Assembly (NCBI GenBank): GCA_947044365.1
Contig: OX345648.1
Location: 1,094,001 to 1,158,000, forward strand
DNA from: Petrosia ficiformis
Lineage: Eukaryota; Porifera; Demospongiae; Haplosclerida; Petrosiidae
DNA: 64,000 nucleotides
Reading direction: 5' to 3'
The position numbers and the translations under genes were made by a program. Positions within the stretch are counted from its first letter, which is position 1. Each line of letters begins with the position of its first letter. This document shows positions 38,426-50,500 of the stretch, piece after piece. A model generated the notes under the pieces. That model saw only the letters and a list, made by a program, of their open reading frames with translations. It was not told the DNA's origin and did not search any database.

Positions 38426-38489
38426 GTGAATTGACGCGAAAATTTGTCCTAGGACAAATTTTTTCAAGCGGACAAAAATTTTCGTGACA
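38426..38489. repeat. right terminal inverted region of the Ginger-like element
   Basis: Reverse complement begins TGTCACGAAAATTTTTGTCC, matching the left end. It lies only 69 bp before the SKEL-3 ATG. Confidence 0.65.
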
Positions 38490-38558
38490 GGCCACACCCA
38501 CAGACGGAAAGGTAAATTTTATAAAGTTGTGAAATCTTCGAAACTTGGAATCTTGGAG

Positions 38559-41500
38559 ATGGCTCTTCGAATTCTGATTTTCTTCTTTGTTTTTCTGTGG
38601 ATAACTCCAGATACTATAAGTAAGTAGTAACTCACATAATTGTGTGTTAAATTAATTCATAAATCTACACTATTACTATGAAATGTATAATGAATTGCAA
38701 ATATAATATATACAGTGTGCAACAATACACTAACCCTACACTTATTAATTATGTTTTTGTCTTTATCTTTGTCCCTTTGTTAGGACTTAAGTTAGGTATG
38801 CATTATTATAACTATATGTATATAATTCCATATTCTATAGGTGTTGAAATTGGTACATTACCAAATGAACAGCATCAAATATCAGGCACACTGCATGTAC
38901 TTGATTCAAACACACTCTACATTGAAGACTTCAATTATGATGGAGGAGGACCAGGTGAGGCTGTTTATTGACATCCATCTTGACCTGAGAAAAATGATCA
39001 TAATTTTTACCTGCACCATTTTTCCGTTACTTGTTGTGTATGTCAAATTTCAATCCGTTAGCTTCTTTATTGAGTTATTGTATAAATCTTATGACATTAA
39101 ACCATACACTATAAAGTCATCACATTATAATATTGAGTGAACAGACGTTAGTGGTTTCAACCTGCAAAGTGAAGGAAATTGTAATCCAAATTAGTTGATA
39201 CAGTTCATAGTAAAAACAGTAGTATTTTAATTTCAGTATAGACTATAGCTGTATTTATAAACAAATCTACTTAGACATCGTTTTAAAGAATATTTGCACT
39301 CTATTTACATGCAAAATGAGTTGATTATAATACTCGTATGCATATATACACATTCTAGTGTTCTGCCCAGGATATTTAGAGTTATGATTGGCATTTAGTG
39401 CTGTTTATCCAGTACATGTATGTACTTAATTCAGTATCAGTCTCAATATCTTATATATGTATTATCTGAGCGGTGGCTAATTCATATGAGTGGTTGTTAA
39501 TTCATGCTGAGTGGTCTGACCAGTGCCAACCAGAACACTGACATATGTAACTACTAATGAGTATGCATTAATAATTGATATTAAGTATGTATGTAATTAT
39601 GATAATACACCTGTCAGTGCTATATCAGACTTATAATTACCAAGCCCTTGGCTAGGTGATTACATGTAAATCTGATATAATGAGCATATTTCCAGGAAAG
39701 GCAAAACTATACTGCCAATGTTTTGTCTTGTATTTTGTGTCACAGTGTTTGATGACTCTAATTTTATAAAACCTGTAGTTACTTTGAAGTTTTGCCTTTT
39801 ATGTACTTATATACATATATATATATCTCCCTATAAGGGAAAACTTCAAAGTAATCGCTTATGTTATAATTATGTAACTATTTTTTTATCGCATCTGTCT
39901 ATGCTTCTTTGGATTTGTGCATAAACTTCAATAACTATAAATTCTGAAGCAAGGAGGTTGGTGTGAGGGCCAAGCTCATGTGGGATATACATGTATGTTT
40001 GCTGACTCAGCAGTGGATTCTCCATAGTGATTGTGGGACCTTCTTTAAATTCTTGTTCCGAAGTGTGTTCACACTATAGTTTTTGTTTTTGGTGTTGAGA
40101 GGACATTTGTGTCCTCTCTATCTGAAGGTCTACCTTGACCCTTCAGTGTTCAACTCCCTCCCAACCTTGGTGGAGATGACTATAATTATAGTACCGTCAC
40201 ATACATCTTCACAATCTTAATGTGGATCATGTGATTTATAGGGAATCTGTTGTTACTCTACATCTTTTTCATTGGCTTCTATTTAATTAATTTTTAACAA
40301 CTATTTTCAAATAATATGGTTGTTTCTTCATATAAGAAGTCACGAAATTATGTTACATTTATATAGTCTCATATGGTATAAGAATTATGTTAGGAGTACA
40401 TTGTTAGGGTTATATGAGGATGTTTTTGTTCTTACTCAAGCATGAAATTATTGTATTCTGTGATTTGTATAAGTATTATACTATTTTGAATGTGTAATAT
40501 AGCTACTATACTATCCTTATTGGAAGTGATGACCAATAATATTATAGTTGTATAATATATACAGTTCAAGAATGTTCTGTGTGATAATTATATTCATTAG
40601 GATTAGTTGTGTCATGGTAAAAGTATCATAAATTTCACAATCCATAGGAATCACAGTATTAGTAGAGAGGCTCAAGTATACTGTTGCATTTAATATATAT
40701 TGTTACTTCAGGTGCTTATCTCTACTACTATGATCCTGGACAAGCTGTGGATATTTTTGGTGGAGGTGTTAAAATCCCTCTTCCTCCTGAATTTGGACAG
40801 TAAGTATCTTTATGATTATGGATATGTTACATTCTTGTATGGCCTACAAGGACATCCCTATGATTGCTTTCCCATATAGGGTCAATGTATGTTAAGAGTT
40901 GCTAAGCTAAGAACTATTAAAAATTAAGAAGAATATGAAAACAAGTAATATAATATGTTATTGGGTTTTGGACATGAGAAAGTCATCAGTCGTGGTTATT
41001 GGTTATCATAAAACAAATGTTTCTCTCAATTATAATATCTTGATTTATTTATTTTGTTTGTTCTAATATCAGATCTGATGGTAGATTTAAAAGAAGTCGC
41101 TATAGAGATGTAGATATTACAGTGACAATGCCTGAAGGAACAGATGTGTGTGACATTGGTACTCTGACTGTTTGGTGTGAACCATTCAAGGCCATCTTCA
41201 CAAGAATAGAAATCCCAAGGAGCATCTTTGTAAGCTAGTCTAGAAAACTCAATTTATGATAATTATATTATTATCAATATTACATGCCTGAGGAAAATTG
41301 AATGATGCATAATTAATTTAGTGCATTTAATAAAAGGTAACTATATAATGTGTCCTAATTAACCCGAGCATGTAGGCGGAGGGTTATAGTAATCAGTTTG
41401 TGTGCGTCTGTGTGTGTCTGTCTGTCTGTGTGTTACCACGTAATCTTTGCAAATACCTGATGATACTAATATGTTGACACATGGTTGAAGACGCTATATA

Positions 41501-44500
41501 TCCATAATGCCGACATTTAAAGGATTTGTTCTGAACTCATCTTGTTGCAGAGAAACAGCTGTGTAAATTCTCTTCGATCAGTCACCATCTTGAAATTTTT
41601 TTGTTTTTGCTGATGTCAGCAGAAAACACTGAACCACTAACTTTGTCTCTTTGAAGCTTTGTTTCTTGAGCTTTGTCTATCATCCTAACGAGTGTTTATA
41701 CAGCTATTTGTGAAGTTTTGTCCAGAAATTCGCTAGTTCTCAAGAGATCTGATGGCCATGCTATCCCCATAATTTGCATATTCATGATGTACTACTGACT
41801 TCTTAGTGTTGATACGAATGGTGTGTTCCTGGCTGTTACAATATGTTACTTAGGCAAAATTGTTACTTAGGCAAAGTTGTTCTGAAGCCATGCTGTTTAG
41901 CAGTAGCTTTAGTGCATTCATTTAGAAAGTAATCATGCCCACCCTTTCAAGGAAAAAAATGATTATAGGTGTTGCACATATGTATGTGAGTAAGAAATGA
42001 CATCACCAACTGTACATGAGCTGCAGCAATATTAATGCCATATGTACAATATATGTATTTCAGAAACTGGAACTAAGTGCAAACATAAAGATAACAGTGT
42101 TATCATCTGATATATTATACATAATTATATATATATATATGAAAGGAATACTAATAATACATGATGATAGTAACTATGATAGCATTGTACATGTGTTAAT
42201 AATGATAACTCTGATATAGTAATTAATGCAACATCAACTACAACAGGTTATATCATAACTGAGATAGTAAGTACACATGTTACTTCCTTTACACTGATAT
42301 TAGTTTACATCTATATGAAATCATAACTAAGAAAGATTATGAATGGTCTCCATATATGGTAAATGAACTGTGCTATCATGTTCTGAGTTGTAAATGTGTT
42401 TCTTTACATGTACATGTATAATTAGTCATGGCTTGCTAATTTAATTATAGTACAATTTTATTGTGTCAACACTTGATATTATTATTATATAGGAAAATGA
42501 TGGAGCTGATCCATGCACACTTCCAGTGAGTATTATAAAAACATAATGATATTATTTTGATATTCTATTTAAAGTGAGAATTATTGTTTTTATTCACTCG
42601 TAAATCTTAATTGAAAGTATTTTGATTCAATACATAATTAGATAGTCATAGTTATTAGAAGTAACCACTACCTCACACATAGACGTAGGAACCAGAGGGG
42701 CACAGGGGGCATGTGCCAGTATTATTGACTAAAAAGCTTTACTGATATTAACTTGGTGTCCTGTCTACAGAGTAACTCAGTGCCCCCACCTTCCTGTCGT
42801 CTTTCCTGTGTTTACGTCATATTAATAATGCATAATCATAATTATGTAGTAATTGTAATAGTTACACAGTACAAGCAGCTAAATATCATAATCATCCAAT
42901 CCTAGTGTCCAGTGTTATCATTACTAATGTTTCATTGTTATTTTATAACTTATAATCTCATATATTGTTTATTGAATATTATTAAATATTGTGTACTAAA
43001 TGTAATATTCTACAGACACAAACAGTGATAACACCTCCACCTCCAGAGTTTGATAACTGTATTCCTCTTCATGAGACCTTACAGTTGTCTTGGAGAGTGG
43101 ATAATGATAACTCTAATGTCAGATTCAGACTATGTGGATGTCAGTCCATAGATTCAAAGTCAGCTGTAGATAAGTTTTATATATGATACACATGTAATAT
43201 ACACACATATAGATATGGATCAATGTTCATGTTAATTAAGTGTGACAATCATTCTACTTTTAAGATGTGCTCTACTATAATTATGACCGTGAATGTGGAT
43301 GTGGAAAAGAGACCTTTGAATAATATTAAACACATCTGTAATTCCTAACAGATCTGCATTGCTTCACATAGATACATAATAGAGTGCCAAGTTTGATGGC
43401 CACTCTTTTTTACGGAGGTAGTGTGGCATAGCAGTTAGAGCTTGAGCCTCCTGTTGTTACTAGTGATCATGGGATACCAGGTTACGTTTGTTATGACTGG
43501 TACTAGGTAGTATATTGTAATATATATGTGTGGATTGTGGTAGGGAGTGTGATTTTAGTGATTGTATGAAGAGTCTCCACATATAAAGCAATCTAAATGT
43601 GTTTTTAAAGAAGTAGTTATTTAAATTAACAAATATAAAAACATCAAAGGGTTTTGAATGGGCTGATTGTTTGCCACTAGTATTAATAGTATTTGTTATT
43701 AAACTCATTTAGTACTAACCAGTACATGGGGTTTGGTCTAAGTGGTAGTGCTAACAGTACTCTAATGTTTGGTGCTGATCCTACCATAGCTTGGGTTGAT
43801 GAGACAGATGGACCACAGGCTGTTGATTATTATCTCAGTGCATATACACAGGTGAGAATATGTATATAAACATTATTTGACTGATGTACATTTATTTTCA
43901 GTGTCGTGACGGAGAAGGTGCTTGCCCTGATGAAATGGACTCCAGTGGATCATGTACTAATGATATTAGTAATATAACAGGTTTTGTTACAGATGGACAG
44001 CAGTGTGTTTCCTTTTTCAGACAATTCTCAACATGTAAGAATTTTAAAGTAATCAAATCAATGCATTGCTTATGTGTTCATGTTTCATGATTAATATTGT
44101 ATATACTATATACTCCCTTCAGAGTACTTGCATAGTTTGTAAAATATGTGTCACTATTTCATATACATAATTAACATATTGCATTGTTGTTATGTGTCCT
44201 TATAGCCGATTCTACATGTGATATAACTATTGATCCTAACAACACAAATCAGTACATTGTGTGGGGAGTTGGTGGACTTGGAGAGACAGCTTTTAAACAT
44301 TTCATTAGAGCAAATTGTAAGTTTGTGTCTAATGTATATGAGGATGTGTTACTTTATGAGTGTATTTCTATAGTGGGTGATGATCCTATTCACTTGGGTA
44401 GAGCTCCAGAGGACCAGTGTAATAATACTCAACTAGTATGTCAAAGCTGTATGCCATTTGAAAATGAGCGTATTATAGCATTAGAAGACACCACTTTTCA

Positions 44501-47500
44501 AGCTAGGATTGGTCCCTCTGGTAATGAGAGGGGATACATGGGAATTACAGGTATGTATTTTGCGATATGATGTATGCTTGACTTGTTTACTAATCACATA
44601 ATAGGTCGTGCAGGATGGGGTATTTCATGGTATATTAATGGTACCATAATTCCTGAACTGGTTGTTGAACGTGGCAAGACCTACACTTTTATCATTGAAG
44701 GAGGAACTGACTCATCTGACTTGTCAAACTATCATCCATTTTATATTTCCAACTCCATTGGTGGAGGAAGACTACAGAATACTGAAGAGGAGAGAGCTGT
44801 AAGTCTTCCTTCAAAAGGATTAGCCTTATGTATACTGATCCTCAATATGCTGTATGAAGTTTCATCTTGCTATTAACTGTCTCTGTTATAACAGTTACAT
44901 TACAACAAATGAATATGTTATAATTAGCACAATTATAATAATTATATTCATTTATTAGAATGAAACTGTATATGCTGGATTTGATGAGCTTGATCAAGCA
45001 ACAGGAGGCAAGTATAATACTATATGTAAATATTCAGGGACTATATATGTGAATTAATTTATAAGTGGAATATTGGTTTTGGATCTGTTGATATCTCTAT
45101 TATGATAATATCATTATATTGAAATAGTTGGTCGTTTGTGTCAGTTAGAGGAAACAGAAGCTTCAGAAACTACCAGACAAAACTGTGGTGATCTTCAGAC
45201 ATATATTGATACACTGGAAACACCTGCTTCTTGTAACTCAGGAGAACCTGGTAAACTAGTATGGACACCTGATGAGAATACTCCTGATCTTGTGTATTAT
45301 CAGGTATATATCTACTAGTTTCTTTAACTTCTAGTTGCTACGACAATGATATAATAATACACATTATATTTTCACTCTTAGTGTGCTACTCATTTAAATC
45401 TTGGTTGGAAGATCACTGTTGTTGATGCTGTTCCTGTAAGTATATAGTTATAAAGCATAATATAATTATTGTGTATATTCAAATAATTATACTGTAATAT
45501 TGTTCATGTTATTTTCACTGTTACAGGCTGAAACTGAATTTGATAACTGCATTCCTCTCCATGAGACCTTACAGTTGTCTTGGAAAGTGGATAATGATAT
45601 CTCTAATGTCAGATTCAGACTATGTGGATGTCAGTCCACAGATTCAAAGTGAGCTTCATAATCTATATATTGTGAAACCGTTTGCATATAGGCACCACTA
45701 CAAAGTAATATTATAATACTCTAACCATGAAATATCATAGTTCAGCTGGAATGCTCTATAAAGCACTAATCATCATAATTATAGCCCCATGCAGATGTTT
45801 TTTAATTTACAATTTAAATTATATTATCAAACATATTTCTTTTAGTAACCAGTACATGGGGTTTGGTCTAAGTGGTAGTGCTAACAGTACTCTAATGTTT
45901 GGTGCTGATCCTACCATAGCTTGGGTTGATGAGACAGATGGACCACAGGCTGTTGATTATTATCTCAGTGCATATACACAGGTGAGAATATGTATATAAA
46001 CATTATTTGACTGATGTACATTTATTTTCAGTGTCGTGACGGAGAAGGTGCTTGCCCTGATGAAATGGACTCCAGTGGATCATGTACTAATGATATTAGT
46101 AATATAACAGGTTTTGTTACAGATGGACAGCAGTGTGTTTCCTTTTTCAGACAATTCTCAACATGTAAGAATTTTAAAGTAATCAAATCAATGCATTGCT
46201 TATGTGTTCATGTTTCATGATTAATATTGTATATACTATATACTCCCTTCAGAGTACTTGCATAGTTTGTAAAATATGTGTCACTATTTCATATACATAA
46301 TTAACATATTGCATTGTTGTTATGTGTCCTTATAGCCGATTCTACATGTGATATAACTATTGATCCTAACAACACAAATCAGTACATTGTGTGGGGAGTT
46401 GGTGGACTTGGAGAGACAGCTTTTAAACATTTCATTAGAGCAAATTGTAAGTTTGTGTCTAATGTATATGAGGATGTGTTACTTTATGAGTGTATTTCTA
46501 TAGTGGGTGATGATCCTATTCACTTGGGTAGAGCTCCAGAGGACCAGTGTAATAATACTCAACTAGTATGTCAAAGCTGTATGCCATTTGAAAATGAGCG
46601 TATTATAGCATTAGAAGACACCACTTTTCAAGCTAGGATTGGTCCCTCTGGTAATGAGAGGGGATACATGGGAATTACAGGTATGTATTTTGCGATATGA
46701 TGTATGCTTGACTTGTTTACTAATCACATAATAGGTCGTGCAGGATGGGGTATTTCATGGTATATTAATGGTACCATAATTCCTGAACTGGTTGTTGAAC
46801 GTGGCAAGACCTACACTTTTATCATTGAAGGAGGAACTGACTCATCTGACTTGTCAAACTATCATCCATTTTATATTTCCAACTCCATTGGTGGAGGAAG
46901 ACTACAGAATACTGAAGAGGAGAGAGCTGTAAGTCTTCCTTCAAAAGGATTAGCCTTATGTATACTGATCCTCAATATGCTGTATGAAGTTTCATCTTGC
47001 TATTAACTGTCTCTGTTATAACAGTTACATTACAACAAATGAATATGTTATAATTAGCACAATTATAATAATTATATTCATTTATTAGAATGAAACTGTA
47101 TATGCTGGATTTGATGAGCTTGATCAAGCAACAGGAGGCAAGTATAATACTATATGTAAATATTCAGGGACTATATATGTGAATTAATTTATAAGTGGAA
47201 TATTGGTTTTTGATCTGTTGATATCTCTATTATGATAATATCATTATATTGAAATAGTTGGTCGTTTGTGTCAGTTAGAGGAAACAGAAGCTTCAGAAAC
47301 TACCAGACAAAACTGTGGTGATCTTCAGACATATATTGATACACTGGAAACACCTGCTTCTTGTAACTCAGGAGAACCTGGTAAACTAGTATGGACACCT
47401 GATGAGAATACTCCTGATCTTGTGTATTATCAGGTATATATCTACTAGTTTCTTTAACTTCTAGTTGCTACGACAATGATATAATAATACACATTATATT

Positions 47501-50500
47501 TTCACTCTTAGTGTGCTACTCATTTAAATCTTGGTTGGAAGATCACTGTTGTTGATGCTGTTCCTGTAAGTATATAGTTATAAAGCATAATATAATTATT
47601 GTGTATATTCAAATAATTATACTGTAATATTGTTCATGTTATTTTCACTGTTACAGGCTGAAACAGAATTTGATAACTGCATTCCTCTCCATGAGACCTT
47701 ACAGTTGTCTTGGAAAGTGGATAATGATATCTCTAATGTCAGATTCAGACTATGTGGATGTCAGTCCACAGATTCAAAGTGAGCTTCATAATCTATATAT
47801 TGTGAAACCGTTTGCATATAGGCACCACTACAAAGTAATATTATAATACTCTAACCATGAAATATCATAGTTCAGCTGGAATGCTCTATAAAGCACTAAT
47901 CATCATAATTATAGCCCCATGCAGATGTTTTTTTATTTACAATTTAATTATATTATCAAACATATTTCTTTTAGTAACCAGTACATGGGGTTTGGTCTAA
48001 GTGGTAGTACTAGTGCTACTCTAATGATGGGTGCTGATCCTACCATAGCTTGGGTTGATGATACAGATGGACCACAGGCTGTTGATTATTATCTCAGTGC
48101 ATATACACAGGTGAGAATATGTATATACACATTATTTGACTGATGTACATTTAATTTGCTCATTTTCAGTGTCGTGCTGGTTCGGGTGCTTGTCCTGATG
48201 AAATGGACTCTAGTGGAAATTGTACTAATGATATCAGTAATATAACAGGTTTTGTTACAAATGGACAGCAGTGTGTTTCCTTTACCAGACAATTCTCAAC
48301 ATGTGAGGATATTATTCTTACCTTCATGATATGTACTGTTTTGAGTAGTATATTGTCATTTAACTTGAATCACTTCTGGTGTCCATGTTATATAGGCATG
48401 CAAATGTCAATATACTGCATTGTATAATTATTAATGTGCTCACATAATTACATACCATTAATCTCTTTAGCTGACTCCACTTGTGATATAAATATTGATC
48501 CAGGCGACACAAATCAGTACATTGTGTGGGGAGTTGGTGGACTTGGAGAGACAGCTTTCAAACATTTCATTAGAGCTGATGGTACGTTTAGTACATGTAC
48601 TTTTAGTCATATAGACTCTTGTACTATTCTCTACATTTCTTCTTCAACAGGTACTGATGATCCAATACATTTGGGAAGGGAACCTCAGGACCAGTGTGTT
48701 GGTGTTCAATTTGTTTGTGATAGCTGTATACCATTTGAAAATGAGCGTATTATAGCATTAGGAGATACTACTTTTCAAGCTAGGATTGGTCCCTCTGGTA
48801 ATGAGAGGGGATACATGGGAATTACAGGTATGTATTTTGCAATATGATGTATGCTTGAATTGTTTACTAATCACACAATAGGTCGTGCAGGATGGGGTAT
48901 TTCATGGTATATTAATGGTACCCTAATTCCTGAACTAGTTGTTGAACGAGGCAAGACCTACACTTTTATCATTGAAGGAGGGAATGACACTAATGACTTG
49001 TCAAACTATCATCCATTTTATATTTCCGACTCCATTGGTGGAGGAAGACTACAGAATACTGAAGAGGAGAGAGCTGTAAGTCTTCAGGCATAACGATTAG
49101 CCTTATATAATTCACAATATGCTGTATGAAGTTTCATCCTATAACAGTTAGATTACAACAATTGAATATGTTATAATTAAGTACAATTATAATTATTCAT
49201 TTATTAGAATGAAACTGTATATGCTGGATTTGATGAGCTTGGTCAAGCAACAGGAGGCAAGTATAATACTATATATAAATATTCTGAGACTATAATATGT
49301 AAATTAATTTATAAGTGGAATATTGGTTTTGGATCTGTATATATCTCTATTATGATAATATCATTATATTCAAATAGTTGGTCGTTTGTGTCAGTTAGAG
49401 GAAACAGAAGCTTCAGAAACTACCAGACAAAACTGTGGTGATCTTCAGACATATATTGATACACTGGAAACACCTACTTCTTGTAACTCAGGAGAACCTG
49501 GTAAACTAGTATGGACACCTGATGAGAATACTCCTGATCTTGTGTATTATCAGGTAATATATCTACTAGTTTCTTTAACTTCCAGTTGCTACGACAACGA
49601 TGTCATGTTACACATTATATTTTCACTCTTAGTGTGCTACTCATTTAAATCTTGGTTGGAAGATCACTGTTGTTGATGCTGTTCCTGTAAGTATATAGTT
49701 ATAATGTATAATATTTTTGATATAATTATTGTGTATACTTAAATAATTATAATGTAATCTTGTGCATGTTATTTTCACTATTACAGGCTGAAACAGAATT
49801 TGATAACTGTATTCCTCTTCATGAGACCTTACAGCTGTCTTGGAAGGTGGATAATGATAACTCTAATGTCAGATTCAGACTATGTGGATGTCAGTCCACA
49901 GATTCAAAGTGAGCTTCATAATCTATATATTGTGAAACTGTTTGCATATAGGCACCACTACAAAGTAATATTATAATACTCTAACCATGAAATATCATAG
50001 TTCAGCTGGAATGCTCTATAAAGCACTAATCATCATAATTATAGCCCCATGCAGATGTTTTTTAATTTACAATTTAATTATATTATCAAACATATTTCTT
50101 TTAGTAACCAGTACATGGGGTTTGGTCTAAGTGGTAGTACTAGTGCTACTCTAATGATGGGTGCTGATCCTACCATAGCTTGGGTTGATGATACAGATGG
50201 ACCACAGGCTGTTGATTATTATCTCAGTGCATATACACAGGTGAGAATATGTATATACACATTATTTGACTGATGTACATTTAATTTGCTCATTTTCAGT
50301 GTCGTGCTGGTTCGGGTGCTTGTCCTGATGAAATGGACTCTAGTGGAAATTGTACTAATGATATCAGTAATATAACAGGTTCTGTTACAAATGGACAGCA
50401 GTGTGTTTCCTTTACCAGACAATTCTCAACATGTGAGGATATTATTCTTACCTTCATGATATGTACTGCTTTGAGTAGTATATTGTCATTTAACTTGAAT

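Larger units (their letters stand above)
35001..38489 (-). mobile_element. Ginger-like DNA transposon (integrase-type), internally damaged
   Basis: The ends are inverted copies: TGTCAC at 35001 and GTGACA ending at 38489, each followed inward by AT-rich sequence with TGTCC boxes. GGCC flanks both ends (34997-35000 and 38490-38493), either a 4-bp target duplication or, since it is a palindrome, part of the terminal repeat. The palindrome TGTCCTAGGACA recurs near the ends (35032-35043, 35096-35107, 38445-38456). Inside, on the minus strand, lies one multi-exon gene with integrase, GPY/F, Ulp1 and PHD parts and no reverse transcriptase. From family knowledge this fits Ginger-type cut-and-paste elements related to Gypsy integrases. 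Confidence 0.8.
38559..42525 (+). other. SKEL-3 signal peptide and DM13 block
   Basis: Exons 38559-38619, 38841-38954, 40712-40799, 41073-41229, 42493-42525. Motifs are VEIGTLPNEQHQISG, AYLYYYDPGQ, PEGTDVCDIGTLTVWC and ENDGADPCTLP. The introns 38955-40711 and 41230-42492 are long and full of dispersed repeats. Sequence close to SKEL-1 DM13-2, including intron sequence. Confidence 0.87.

Noticed and set aside
35001..38489. LTR retrotransposon (Gypsy) because of the integrase
   Set aside because: No reverse transcriptase, RNase H or gag region and no direct terminal repeats. The ends are inverted and subterminal palindromes are present.
39718..39924. Open frame of 68 codons in SKEL-3 intron 2
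   Set aside because: It crosses a hairpin repeat and has no similarity to the DM13 exons; probably chance.
43414..43490. Functional tRNA gene
   Set aside because: A good A box is present but the B box is degraded and acceptor and anticodon stems do not pair.
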